The translations under genes and the position numbers were made by a program. The notes under the pieces are model-generated. The model worked only from the letters and a program-made list of their open reading frames with translations, had not been told where the DNA came from and made no database searches. A stretch of DNA of 64,000 nt from Rhizobium sp. P32RR-XVIII (GTDB taxonomy: Bacteria; Pseudomonadota; Alphaproteobacteria; Rhizobiales; Rhizobiaceae), in the NCBI RefSeq assembly GCF_012641395.1, contig NZ_JABAIH010000008.1, positions 62,001 through 126,000 of the forward strand, in the 5' to 3' direction. Positions within the stretch are counted from its first letter, which is position 1. Every line of letters starts with the position of its first letter. Shown piece after piece: positions 43,038-51,993 of this stretch.

Positions 43038-43979
43038 ATGTCCTCGCTTCTCGCGCGCCGCCTCCTGCAGCTCATTCCGACGGTTGTCCTCCTGTCGCTC
43101 ATCATCTTTTCGCTTCAGCACCTGCTGCCCGGTGATCCGGCGCTGGTGCTCGCCGGCGACAATCCGGACGAGGCGACGCTCGCGGCAATCCGGGCGCAAT
43201 ATCACCTCGATCAGCCAATCTTCGTCCAGTATCTCTATTGGGTGAAGGGCGTACTGACCGGCGACCTCGGTGAATCCATGCGCCACAACCGCCCTGTCCT
43301 CGACCTGATCCTGCTGAAGCTGCCCGTCACGCTGCAGCTCGCGGTCATGGGTATCGTCGTCGCCCTGATCCTCGGCATCACCGGCGGCGTCATTTCGGCG
43401 CTGAAGCAGAACACAGCCGTGGACTATGCGACGAACGTCGTGTCGCTCGCCGGCATTTCGGTACCGAACTTCTGGCTCGGCATCATGCTGATCCTGTTCT
43501 TTTCGGTCCATCTCGGTTGGCTGCCGGCGTCCGGCTTCGTCAGTCCTTGGGAGGACTGGCGGATGAGCCTTTCGACGACGGTCATGCCTGCCTTCGTGCT
43601 CGGCATGGCGATCGCCGGCGTCATCATGCGCCATACCCGGGGAGCGATGCTGCAGGCGCTCGAGAGCGACTACGTACGAACGGCACGCGCCAAGGGCTTG
43701 AGCGAGTGGGTCGTAGTGTTCAAGCATGCAATGCGCAACGCGCTGACGCCGATCATCACACTCGGCGCGCTCGAATTCGGCGCACTGCTCTCGGGCGCTG
43801 TGTTGACGGAGCAGATCTTTACGATTCCCGGCTTCGGCAAGCTGATCGTCGATGCGGTCTTTACCCGCGATTATCCCGTCGTCCAAGGTGTCGTTCTCGT
43901 GACCTCGCTTTTCTACATCATCCTCAACCTGCTGGCTGATATCGGATATATCCTCGTCAACCCCCGATTGAGAGGCTGA
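43038..43979 (+). CDS. Peptide ABC transporter permease (DppB-like)
   Basis: The protein has 313 residues and six membrane helices. LLPGDPALVLAGD near residue 30 and the EAA-like loop DYVRTARAKGLSEWVVVFKHAMRNALTPIIT are typical of DppB/OppB. It is followed after 2 bases by the second permease gene. Confidence 0.93.
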   Translation: MSSLLARRLLQLIPTVVLLSLIIFSLQHLLPGDPALVLAGDNPDEATLAAIRAQYHLDQPIFVQYLYWVKGVLTGDLGESMRHNRPVLDLILLKLPVTLQLAVMGIVVALILGITGGVISALKQNTAVDYATNVVSLAGISVPNFWLGIMLILFFSVHLGWLPASGFVSPWEDWRMSLSTTVMPAFVLGMAIAGVIMRHTRGAMLQALESDYVRTARAKGLSEWVVVFKHAMRNALTPIITLGALEFGALLSGAVLTEQIFTIPGFGKLIVDAVFTRDYPVVQGVVLVTSLFYIILNLLADIGYILVNPRLRG

Positions 43980-43981
43980 CC

Positions 43982-44863
43982 GTGCTGACGATTTCGGAAA
44001 CCCAAACCTCGACCAATTCCGTAACGAGCTTCTTTCGGAGCCGCCTGTGGCGGCGGCTGTCGAAACGCAAAAGCGCACTCGTCGGCCTCGTCGTCGTGCT
44101 TTTCATGGTGTTCGTCGCGGTCTTCGCGCCGGTTCTCGCCCCCTATGATCCGGCCGCACAAAGCTGGACCGCGGTGCGCAAGGCACCGTCCGCCCTCCAC
44201 TGGATGGGAACCGACGAAGCCGGCCGCGACATTCTCTCCCGCATCGTCTGGGGAGCCCGCGCTTCGCTGATGGCGGGTCTGACATCGGTCGGCATCGCCA
44301 TGGCGATCGGCGTGCCGCTCGGGCTTGCCGCAGGCTTCCTTGACGGCCTCGTCGACGGCTTGATCAGCCGCTTCACAGACGCCATGCTCGCCTGTCCTTT
44401 CCTGATCCTGGCGATCGCTTTTGCGGCCTTCCTGGGACCGAGCCTGACCAATGCGATGCTGGCGATCGGCATCACCGCCATGCCGCTGTTCATCCGGCTG
44501 ACGCGCGGCCAGGTGCTTTCCATCAAGGCCGAGGAATATGTCGAGGCGGCAAGCGCGGTCGGCAATCCGCAATGGCGCATCGCAGTCCGGCATATCCTGC
44601 CGAACATCCTGCCGCAGCTCATGGTTCAGGCGACGCTGACGATTGCGTCGGCGATCATAGCGGAAGCCAGCATGTCCTTCCTCGGACTCGGCCTGCAGCC
44701 ACCGGCGCCTTCCTGGGGCTCGATGCTCAATTCCGCCCAGCGCTTCCTGGGCAACGCACCCTGGATGGCGCTCTGGCCCGGCATGGCGATTTTCATGACG
44801 GTGCTGTCGTTCAACCTGCTCGGCGATGGCCTGCGCGACGCGCTCGATCCCCGTTCGCGATAG
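43982..44863 (+). CDS. Peptide ABC transporter permease (DppC-like)
   Basis: The protein has 293 residues with an N-terminal cytoplasmic segment, six helices, HWMGTDEAGRDILSRIVWGAR and the EAA loop EYVEAASAVGNPQWRIAVRHILPN. The GTG start lies 2 bases after the previous stop with GAGAGG upstream. It closes the GGT-SBP-ATPase-ATPase-permease-permease operon; placing both ATPases before the permeases is less common than the dppABCDF order. Confidence 0.93.
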   Translation: MLTISETQTSTNSVTSFFRSRLWRRLSKRKSALVGLVVVLFMVFVAVFAPVLAPYDPAAQSWTAVRKAPSALHWMGTDEAGRDILSRIVWGARASLMAGLTSVGIAMAIGVPLGLAAGFLDGLVDGLISRFTDAMLACPFLILAIAFAAFLGPSLTNAMLAIGITAMPLFIRLTRGQVLSIKAEEYVEAASAVGNPQWRIAVRHILPNILPQLMVQATLTIASAIIAEASMSFLGLGLQPPAPSWGSMLNSAQRFLGNAPWMALWPGMAIFMTVLSFNLLGDGLRDALDPRSR

Positions 44864-45116
44864 GCAATGTGGTTTCTGCCCTCGGTACGGGAGTCTGCTG
44901 AGCACGCATGGCTTCCTCGGCAGCTTGGGAATCCCTGGCTACTGTCGACCGAGCCCTCGTTCTGAAGGTATTCGAACCAATAGCCCGCATTTAGAGCCAA
45001 CGCGTATTGGCTTTTGCGCTTGGGGGAAGCCATTCCAGTTTCTCACCCAGAACATAAATTCTTTGCCTCGGGAAAGGTGAACTAGAATAAAACAGGACGG
45101 ACTCGCCTCCGGGCAT

Positions 45117-45713
45117 TCAGGCCGGCTGCGTCGAGAACACGCTGACCACTTCGCACTCGATCCTGTTGGTATTGCAGAAACGGTGTGACAGGCTCCCCTG
45201 GAGCGAGTAGGCATCGCCGGGACCGAGAACGCTGCGGACGCCGTCGATTGTCACCTGAAGATGGCCGCGGACGATCACCCCGCCCTGGAGGCTCTCGCTG
45301 GTGCTAACGCGGTTTCCCGTGTCGGCACCGGGCTGATAGAAAGTGTGCATGATCTGCGCCGCCCCCTCGCCCGGTAGTTCGAGCCGACGCGTGGTCACGG
45401 ACCCGGATGAAACCTCCGCCAGCTCGGCCGCACGATAGATCGATTTCCGCGCAATGGCCGCAGTGCCATCAAAGAAGTCCGACAAAGAGACGGGTAGCGC
45501 AGCAAGGATGCGCTTCAGCATAGCCACGGATGGGCTCGTACGGTTCTGTTCGATCAATGAAATCGTCGTATTCGATATATCCGCCCTCAAGGCAAGTTGA
45601 CGTTGGGATAGGTGCGCTGCTATGCGGGCCTGCTTCAAGCGAAGCCCGAGATCGAACTCCCACTGGCTAGCGCCGTCCGCCAACTCGTCAAAGTTGGCAT
45701 GCGTTTCTACCAT
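45117..45713 (-). CDS. XRE-family regulator with C-terminal cupin domain
   Basis: The protein has 198 residues. The HTH (about 20-75) reads GLRLKQARIAAHLSQRQLALRADISNTTISLIEQNRTSPSV in outline. A cupin_2 domain (about 100-190) has GGVIVRGHLQVTIDGV and LSHRFCN. PuuR-like proteins of this type sense small metabolites such as polyamines or amino acids. ATG 45713 is chosen because the family starts close to the HTH; 45785 would add 24 residues. Its upstream region holds TTTGACA half-sites that also occur before the binding-protein gene at 55530. Confidence 0.85.
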   Translation of the reverse strand: MVETHANFDELADGASQWEFDLGLRLKQARIAAHLSQRQLALRADISNTTISLIEQNRTSPSVAMLKRILAALPVSLSDFFDGTAAIARKSIYRAAELAEVSSGSVTTRRLELPGEGAAQIMHTFYQPGADTGNRVSTSESLQGGVIVRGHLQVTIDGVRSVLGPGDAYSLQGSLSHRFCNTNRIECEVVSVFSTQPA

Positions 45714-46141
45714 GGCGCTCTTTGCAATCGTCTCCACGAAGTTCCATCCAAAGCGATTAATTGCTGACTTAATCAGTATCAGCATTATCGCATGAGATTT
45801 GACGAGCCTGCAATGCGATTTTTAGGTCAAATTTGACAAAGGGCGCTTCAGGCCCCGGTTTTGTCAAATTTATTGGGATGAAATGTAAAATATGCCCAAT
45901 ATTTAGGCGCTTCGGCGTTAAGCTGGATATTATATTCGCTTTCCATGATGTAACGGGCTCGCCGCGGGCATTGGCTTCCGCTCCATAGCTCAATTACGCC
46001 GCCGATTTGTCATGCCAGGCTAAACGACAACAGTTCTTCGCGGGGAAACTCCGGATTTTTCACTGGTGCGCCGATCGGACTGATGTAGACTTCCTCATCC
46101 CTCCTGCTTGGGAGTGGCGGGGGGCGGTTCAACACGATGAA
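45714..46141. other. Divergent intergenic region between XRE-cupin and LysR genes
   Basis: This 428-base region is AT-rich for the window. It holds the TTTGACA/TGTCAAA cluster at 45797-45870, and I see no gene in it. The open reading of the LysR gene extends back to 46007 but its N-terminal part looks non-coding. Confidence 0.5.
45797..45870. promoter_or_regulatory. TTTGACA half-site cluster upstream of XRE-cupin gene
   Basis: The cluster has ATTTGAC at 45797, a perfect 12-bp palindrome GTCAAATTTGAC at 45826-45837 and TTGTCAAATT at 45861-45870. These are direct and inverted copies of TTTGACA, placed before the XRE-cupin gene, and they recur at 55422-55516. Confidence 0.5.
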
Positions 46142-47134
46142 GTGCATATTGCCCGCTTGGATATCGAGGAGTGTATCCTGACAAAGTTCCCTGATCTGCG
46201 TTCGCTTTCCCAATATATGATCGTGTGCAATGCCCCCAACATGAAGGCAGCGGCAGTTCGTCTCGGCGTCTCCCCCGCGGCGATTTCGCAGTCGATTGCC
46301 CGGCTGGAGCGCGATTTCGGTGTTGCCCTACTCGAGCGCAGCTCGCACGGCATCCGACTGACTCCGGCAGGAGCCGCGTTGCGCCGTCATGCGTCGATCC
46401 TGCTCGAAGTCGGGGAGGAGATGCTCGAGACGCTGGACGGGTACCGGAACCTTGCTTTGCCGAGGCTGCGCATCTGCGTTCGTGAAACGGTCGCGAAGGT
46501 GCTGCTGCCAACACTTATCACCTCCTTCAGCGATATGGTCGGCGATCTCTCGGTCCAGTCGACACCGCGCTCGGACTATATCGAGGAGTTCTTGCGTGGA
46601 GTCTGGGATATCCTGATCTCCACCGACGATCTCTCCCATATTCCCAACATCGAGAGCCAGCCGCTCTTCCGCGAGCGCCTGATCGCCATCGTTCCAGCTG
46701 AGGTCTACCGGTCCACCACCAGCATCGCCGAGATCGCCCAGCGGCTGACCTTCCTCAGTAACGGCGTGCCGGCGCAGTTGCTGGCACTGACCAAGCGCTA
46801 TTTCGACGAAAACGACGTCGTCATCAGCCGCAGCACTGACTGTCTTTCGACCGGCGCGACACTCGATCTCGTGGCACAGGGCTTCGGATGGGCCGTCATC
46901 ACGCCGCTCAGCCTCGCGCGGCTCTATTTTGACATGGAGAAAATCGCCTGGGTGATGCTACCGGCGCAATATAGTCGCGAACTCTATCTTTCCAACGAGA
47001 AAAACAGGCTGATGGACGTGCCGAACGATCTCGCCCGCGAATGCCGCCGGGCTTTCGTTGCCGAGATAGCGACATGGCACCGCCGCCTGCCGCCAGAGGC
47101 ATTCGACGCCGTCGAGGTGCTCGGCGTCAACTGA
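46142..47134 (+). CDS. LysR-type transcriptional regulator (start uncertain)
   Basis: The protein has about 330 residues from GTG 46142. The HTH reads NMKAAAVRLGVSPAAISQSI, then ERDFGVALLERSSHGIRLTPAG, followed by a substrate domain. The open frame begins at 46007 but the first 50 residues do not resemble a LysR N-terminus. A GAGGAG lies six bases before an in-frame CTG at 46178, which would give the well-shaped start (L/M)TKFPDLRSLSQYM. A rare CTG start is therefore possible. It is convergent with the deacetylase-family gene (21 bases apart) and may regulate that operon. Confidence 0.8.
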   Translation: MHIARLDIEECILTKFPDLRSLSQYMIVCNAPNMKAAAVRLGVSPAAISQSIARLERDFGVALLERSSHGIRLTPAGAALRRHASILLEVGEEMLETLDGYRNLALPRLRICVRETVAKVLLPTLITSFSDMVGDLSVQSTPRSDYIEEFLRGVWDILISTDDLSHIPNIESQPLFRERLIAIVPAEVYRSTTSIAEIAQRLTFLSNGVPAQLLALTKRYFDENDVVISRSTDCLSTGATLDLVAQGFGWAVITPLSLARLYFDMEKIAWVMLPAQYSRELYLSNEKNRLMDVPNDLARECRRAFVAEIATWHRRLPPEAFDAVEVLGVN

Positions 47135-47155
47135 AGGCTCCCATGAATTTTCGGT

Positions 47156-48004
47156 TCAGGCGACCGGCTGGTAGAGCTCAGGCACCATGTCTGACTTCAA
47201 CATGAAATCGGCGATCTCGGCGCGGGTCGGGCGCCATACCTCTTCGCGTTCCGCCATCAGGCTCAGCATCTTTTCGAATGCATAGGCCATGTAGGGACGG
47301 CCGCCGAGCTCGGCATGGACGAGCGCGTCGATGCGGCCGGGCTTGCCGCGCTTTGCCTCTTCCAGGACGAAGTCGAAGGCGTCGCTGAAGCCTTCGAGCG
47401 CCATGCGGCCGCTGCTCGCCCCGCCGTTCCAGGCGCGGAAATCGTTGAAGAACCAGTGCTTTGGAATGATGGTGATGACCTTGCCGTCGACCTCGACGAG
47501 GTATGGCAGGTCGTCGTCGCACTGGTCACCACACCAAGTATAGCCCTCTTCCGCGAGGATGCCGAGCGTTTCGCGGGTGTGGTAGCCGCCGGGGCTGACC
47601 CAGCCGACGGGGCGCGTGCCTGTCACATCCGCGATGATCTTCGTCACCTCCCCGATCTCCGCCCGCTGCTCATCCGGATTGAGGTCGATCATCTTGATGT
47701 CGTTCGTCGTGCCATGCCCGGCGATCTCATGACCGGCATCATGCAGGGCGCGGATGGCTTCCGGCCAGCGTCTGACAGCAAGACCATTGACGTCGATCGT
47801 GGCGCGGAAGCCGGTGCGCTCCAATACTTCGATGATGCGCCAGATGCCGGCATTGCCGCCGTAGTTGGAATGGGAGACCGAAACGAGGTTGATCTCCAGC
47901 CCCTTGGCCTTCTTGAAATGCCCTCCTCGTACGAAAGCTTCGAAGGCAACCGTTGCGGTGGCGCAGACCAGCTTGTTGCCCGGCCATTGAATTTTGGTTC
48001 GCAT
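47156..48004 (-). CDS. Polysaccharide deacetylase-fold (PuuE-like) hydrolase
   Basis: The protein has 282 residues with a NodB-type barrel. Motifs include SHSNYGGNAGIWRIIEVLE, GHEIAGHGTTND and VGWVSPGGYHTRETLGIL. There is no signal peptide and no TFDDG motif. The YGGxxGIWR and GHEIAxHG pattern fits cytoplasmic PuuE-type members (allantoinases and related cyclic amide or ureide hydrolases) rather than cell-wall deacetylases. AAGGAG precedes the start. It is the last gene of the 47-55 kb operon and a paralog of the gene at 54517. Confidence 0.83.
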   Translation of the reverse strand: MRTKIQWPGNKLVCATATVAFEAFVRGGHFKKAKGLEINLVSVSHSNYGGNAGIWRIIEVLERTGFRATIDVNGLAVRRWPEAIRALHDAGHEIAGHGTTNDIKMIDLNPDEQRAEIGEVTKIIADVTGTRPVGWVSPGGYHTRETLGILAEEGYTWCGDQCDDDLPYLVEVDGKVITIIPKHWFFNDFRAWNGGASSGRMALEGFSDAFDFVLEEAKRGKPGRIDALVHAELGGRPYMAYAFEKMLSLMAEREEVWRPTRAEIADFMLKSDMVPELYQPVA

Positions 48005-48025
48005 GAATTCGCTCCTTGGAAAGTC

Positions 48026-49405
48026 TCAGACCACGAAGAAGCCGTTGACGATGGCGTCGTGGTAAAGCTTGGCGGCACAGGGCGCGACGCCGATCGGCAG
48101 ATCGGCCTCGGGCTTGGTGTAGGTGTGGACGCCAGCCCCCAAGCGGCAGACGGCGGTGCGCGGCGCAGGCTTCATCTCGCGGAACATCGGGATGATCACC
48201 TCCCGGTAGACCTCGGGGCTGTGGTCGCGGCTGTCCTTGGTGATGACGAAGAGGAAGGGCGGCACCGACTTGACATCGGGACCGGTCAGCTCATGCGTCA
48301 GGCCGGTATAGTGATCGACCAGTTCCTGCGTCGCCGTTTCGTTCATGCCGAGGCGCTTGGCGGTCACCCGAGCCGCCTCTTCGAGCGCGCCGACGATATT
48401 GTGAGTGATCATGTATTCGGCCTTGAACTGCGGCCGCTTGCGCGCAACCTCCCAGGCCTCCAGGATCTCCTCCATCAGCGAGGGCAGGCGCATCATCACA
48501 TTCGGCCCTTCCTGACCGAGTGCTTCCGGGCCGCGATAGCGGGCAAGGTCGCGCCAGGTGCGGATGTAGAGATCGTTGAACGGGTCCTTCCACGGATCGC
48601 CTTTCTCGGAAACCCGCTTGAAGCCCTCGATCTTGCCGACATGGCCGCTCCAGAGGTGCTTGCGCTCGTTGATATAACCGAAGGTCGAGTTCTCGATGGC
48701 GATGACGCCGGCGATATTGGGCACGCGCTGCGACAGCATCGAGACGTAAGGCCCCCCGGTCGAGTGGCCGTGCACATAGATCGAGAACTCGCCTTCGGGA
48801 AAATGGCGGGCGCAGGCCGTCTTCATGCCAAGCTCGAAGGCCATCGGCCAGCCGGCCATGCGGTCGTAGAAACGGCTGCCGGGCTTGGCGCGCGCCAATG
48901 TGCGCGTGCCGTATTTGATATGCTTGGAGCGATCGCGGATCAGCTCGTATTGGTCGGGGCTCACATATTCGCCCGCCTGCCAGATCGGCGTGCGCACCGT
49001 GCCGTCGGCATTGATCGTGTCGGCTGGCCAGTCGCGGCTCTCATCGTCGAGGTAGAGACGGCCGGGGAAGGTCATGGTAACAACCTTGAAGGCGAATTTC
49101 TGCGCGAAGAGCAGCGCGAACTTTTCCACCGATTTGTAGTCGCCCGAGCCGCCGTGCAGCAGGAAGATGCCGACCTTCTTGCCGTCGGCGCCCCGCTTGA
49201 TCGAATCCGCCGGCTGCGGCTCGTAGACGCGCACGCCGATATCCCATTCCATGCCGACGGTCTCGACGCGGAAGATATCCTCGCGCTCGTCCAGCGGCAC
49301 GTTGGGCATCGCCAGCACGGCATTCGAGGAGGCAATGACATCCGCCCTCGATACCGTTTCGGGCACGTCGCCGGCCGTCTTCTTATCTTCCGCAATTGCG
49401 CTCAT
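48026..49405 (-). CDS. Alpha/beta hydrolase, tandem paralog 2
   Basis: The protein has 459 residues with no signal peptide. The oxyanion segment is FLLHGGSGDYKS (81-92). The nucleophile is S215 in VHGHSTGGP, the acid is probably in ITKDSRDHSPEVY and the histidine in GAGVHTYTK. The long segment between strands (about 110-205) with RLYLDDESRDWPAD and GTRTLARAKPGSRFYDRM is not standard. It is closely similar along its whole length to the neighbouring hydrolase. The reaction is unknown; ester or amide cleavage within the operon's pathway is likely. Confidence 0.82.
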   Translation of the reverse strand: MSAIAEDKKTAGDVPETVSRADVIASSNAVLAMPNVPLDEREDIFRVETVGMEWDIGVRVYEPQPADSIKRGADGKKVGIFLLHGGSGDYKSVEKFALLFAQKFAFKVVTMTFPGRLYLDDESRDWPADTINADGTVRTPIWQAGEYVSPDQYELIRDRSKHIKYGTRTLARAKPGSRFYDRMAGWPMAFELGMKTACARHFPEGEFSIYVHGHSTGGPYVSMLSQRVPNIAGVIAIENSTFGYINERKHLWSGHVGKIEGFKRVSEKGDPWKDPFNDLYIRTWRDLARYRGPEALGQEGPNVMMRLPSLMEEILEAWEVARKRPQFKAEYMITHNIVGALEEAARVTAKRLGMNETATQELVDHYTGLTHELTGPDVKSVPPFLFVITKDSRDHSPEVYREVIIPMFREMKPAPRTAVCRLGAGVHTYTKPEADLPIGVAPCAAKLYHDAIVNGFFVV

Positions 49406-49431
49406 GATATTACCCCGACAGTTTCAGACAT

Positions 49432-50802
49432 TTAAAGGAAGTAGCCGTGAGTGATCGCCGCGTGATAGACGGCGGCGGCCGGCGGAACGATGCCGAGCGG
49501 CAGGCCCGGCTCTGCTTTGTTGTAGGTATGGACACCCGCGCCGAAGCGGATGAGCTTGACCCTCGGTGCCGGCTCGATCTTGGCGAACATCGGCATCACC
49601 ACCTCCTCGTAGACCTCGGGATTGTGGTCGCGGCTGTCCTTGGCGATGATGAAGAGCACGGGCGGAACCGGCTTGGTCCCCGGTCCCGTCTGCGGATAGG
49701 GGAAGCCGCGGTAATGCTCGATCAGCTTGGCGCGTTCCTCGCCCGACAGCTTCAACCGGTCGGCGACCGCTTCGGCGGCGGCTGTCAGCGAGGCGACGAT
49801 ATTGTGGGTGATCGTATATTCCGCCTTGAACTGCGGGCGAGCCTTGGTGCGGTCCCACCAGTCGAGGATGTCCTCGATCAGCCACGGCAGGCGCATCAGC
49901 GCATTCGGCCCTTCCTGGCCGAGCGCTTCCGGGCCGGCATAGCGGGCACGGTCGCGCCAGGTGCGGATATAGAGTTCGTTGAAGGGGTCGCTGCGTGGTG
50001 CAGCCTTCTTGGTGACACGCTCATAGCCGGAGATCTTGCCAAGCGCACCCGACCAGTGGTGCTGCTGCTCCTGGATGAAGCCGAAGGGCGAATTCTCGAC
50101 GGCTATGACACCCGCGATATTCGGCACGCGCTGGGAGATCATGAAGACCATCGGCCCGCCGGTCGAATGGCCGGTGACATAGATCGAATAGTCGGCTTCC
50201 GGGAAGTGCCGGCGCATCGCCTCCTTCATGCCTTCCTCGAAGGCGACGGGCCATGCCGCCATGCGGTCGTAGAAGCGCGAGCCGGGCTTGGCGCGGGCGA
50301 CGGTGCGCGTGCCGTAGCGCATGCGCATCGACGTGTCGCGGATCACTTCATACTGGTCCGGCGTGATATGTTCGCCGCGCAGCCACATCGGCGTGCGCAC
50401 GGTGCCGTCGGCCATGATCGTGTCGCCCGGCCAGTCGTGGTTTGGATCGTCGAAATAGAGACGGCCAGGGAAAGTCATGGCGACCGCCTTGTGCCCGAAC
50501 TTGGCGGCATAGGTCTTCGCCATCGGTTCCATCGACTTGTAGTCGCCGGAACCGCCATGGAGAAGGAAGATGCCGATCTTCTTGCCGTCGGCGCCGCGTG
50601 CCGCCTGGGCTTCATCTTCCGGCTCGTAGACAGTCACGCCCATGTCCCAGTCGAGGCCGAGGGCGCTGATGCGGAAGATGTCTTCCGTCTGCCGGAGCGG
50701 GAGATCGGGCTTTGCCAGCACTTCGTCCGACAGCCTCAGGAGTTCATCGCGGCTGACATCGGTCGGCGGCCGCCATTCCTGGTTCTTGAGCGAGGTTTCC
50801 AT
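49432..50802 (-). CDS. Alpha/beta hydrolase, tandem paralog 1
   Basis: The protein has 456 residues. The motifs match the downstream copy: FLLHGGSGDYKSM, nucleophile S213 in VTGHSTGGP, acid in IIAKDSRDHNPEVY and histidine in GAGVHTYNK. The ATG at 50802 has GGAGGATAG just upstream; a TTG four codons earlier lies inside that site. It is 17 bases after the ABC ATPase gene, in the same operon. The two copies share gene order and motifs but differ at many positions, so they may act on different substrates or as a heteromer. Confidence 0.82.
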   Translation of the reverse strand: METSLKNQEWRPPTDVSRDELLRLSDEVLAKPDLPLRQTEDIFRISALGLDWDMGVTVYEPEDEAQAARGADGKKIGIFLLHGGSGDYKSMEPMAKTYAAKFGHKAVAMTFPGRLYFDDPNHDWPGDTIMADGTVRTPMWLRGEHITPDQYEVIRDTSMRMRYGTRTVARAKPGSRFYDRMAAWPVAFEEGMKEAMRRHFPEADYSIYVTGHSTGGPMVFMISQRVPNIAGVIAVENSPFGFIQEQQHHWSGALGKISGYERVTKKAAPRSDPFNELYIRTWRDRARYAGPEALGQEGPNALMRLPWLIEDILDWWDRTKARPQFKAEYTITHNIVASLTAAAEAVADRLKLSGEERAKLIEHYRGFPYPQTGPGTKPVPPVLFIIAKDSRDHNPEVYEEVVMPMFAKIEPAPRVKLIRFGAGVHTYNKAEPGLPLGIVPPAAAVYHAAITHGYFL

Positions 50803-50819
50803 TCTATCCTCCAATAATC

Positions 50820-51929
50820 TTAGGAAAGCCGGTCATTGGCCGGCAGAACGATGCAGGCCTCCGGCGCGATTTCGAGCGTGATCGGATCGCCGATGGCAGG
50901 ATCAGCGCCGCGGCCGACTAGGCACCGAACCTTGATGCCGTTCGCCTGGACGTCGACCTCCATCACGGCGCCGACGAAGAGGGCAAAATCGATCGTTCCG
51001 GAGAAGTGGTTGATCCCCGATGTGTTGATCGCCGATGCGACACGCAGGTCCTCCGGACGCAGGCTGAGCTGAGCATCATCGCCGATCTTCAGGCTTTCGG
51101 TCGGATCGGTGCCGCGAAACTTGCCGAGCGGCGTGTCGACCAGCACGACATGCGAGGCGGCATCGACTTCAAGGATCCTGCCGGAGACGAAATTGGTGGT
51201 GCCGATAAAGCTCGCGGTGAAGGCATTGCGCGGCTTGCGGTAGATCTGTGTCGGGCGGCCATGTTCGACCACCTTGCCGTCCTTCATGACGACGATCCAA
51301 TCGGACATCGCCAGCGCTTCCGCTTGGTCGTGCGTGACATAGATGGACGTCAGCCCGATCTGGCGCTGCAGCCGGCTGAGTTCCGCACGCATCTCGCCGC
51401 GCAACTGGGCGTCGAGGTTGCTGAGGGGTTCGTCGAATAGCAGCGCCTTCGGCTTGCCGACCAGCGCGCGGGCTATGGCGACGCGCTGCTGCTGCCCACC
51501 GGAAAGGCGCGGCGCCGGCCGGTCGGCGAGATGCGCCAGGCGCACGACCTCCAGTGCTTCCATGGCAACCTTGCGGCGTTCCGCCTTCGGTATGCCCCGC
51601 CCTTCCAGGGCATAGGCGACGTTTTCGAGCACCGTCATATGCGGCCAGATGGCATAGGACTGGAAGACCATGCCGAGTGAGCGCCGGTTCGGCGGCACGA
51701 AGATGCCGGCTTGCGGATCCGCGACCGTCTGGCCGTCGATGACGATGCGGCCGCTGCTGGCGCGTTCGAGACCGGCGATGCAGCGCAGCGTCGTCGTCTT
51801 GCCGCAGCCGGAGGGGCCAAGCAGCGTCACCATCTCGCCGCGGTCGACATTCAGGCTGACGCCGCTGACCGCAAAGATACTTTCGGAACCGGTCGGGAAG
51901 CCCTTCTTGAGCTGTTCGATGGTAATCAT
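50820..51929 (-). CDS. ABC transporter ATP-binding protein (PotA/FbpC-like)
   Basis: The protein has 369 residues. Walker A is GPSGCGKTT (about 38-46), the signature is LSGGQQQRV, Walker B is ALLFDEPLSNLD and the H-loop is VTHDQAEA. A C-terminal TOBE domain follows (RPEDLRV). This fits importers of spermidine/putrescine, iron(III) or thiamine type. The ATG at 51929 follows GAGGAG; the upstream extension is non-coding. It pairs with the permease at 51994 and the binding protein at 55530. Confidence 0.92.
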   Translation of the reverse strand: MITIEQLKKGFPTGSESIFAVSGVSLNVDRGEMVTLLGPSGCGKTTTLRCIAGLERASSGRIVIDGQTVADPQAGIFVPPNRRSLGMVFQSYAIWPHMTVLENVAYALEGRGIPKAERRKVAMEALEVVRLAHLADRPAPRLSGGQQQRVAIARALVGKPKALLFDEPLSNLDAQLRGEMRAELSRLQRQIGLTSIYVTHDQAEALAMSDWIVVMKDGKVVEHGRPTQIYRKPRNAFTASFIGTTNFVSGRILEVDAASHVVLVDTPLGKFRGTDPTESLKIGDDAQLSLRPEDLRVASAINTSGINHFSGTIDFALFVGAVMEVDVQANGIKVRCLVGRGADPAIGDPITLEIAPEACIVLPANDRLS

Positions 51930-51993
51930 TTCGCTCCTCGCCTGATCTGACGCGGTGATGGATATTCGGAATGGGAAGCGGGACCGGCCGACA

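Noticed and set aside
42786..44078. 430-codon open frame on the minus strand
   Set aside because: It is antisense to the peptide permease genes, with no domain features.
47315..49435. 706-codon open frame on the plus strand
   Set aside because: It lies opposite the PuuE-like and alpha/beta hydrolase genes. Its translation has no domain motifs and it is the usual antisense frame of GC-rich coding DNA.
49447..50817. 456-codon open frame on the plus strand
   Set aside because: It is antisense to hydrolase paralog 1, which has clear active-site motifs; the plus-strand reading has none.
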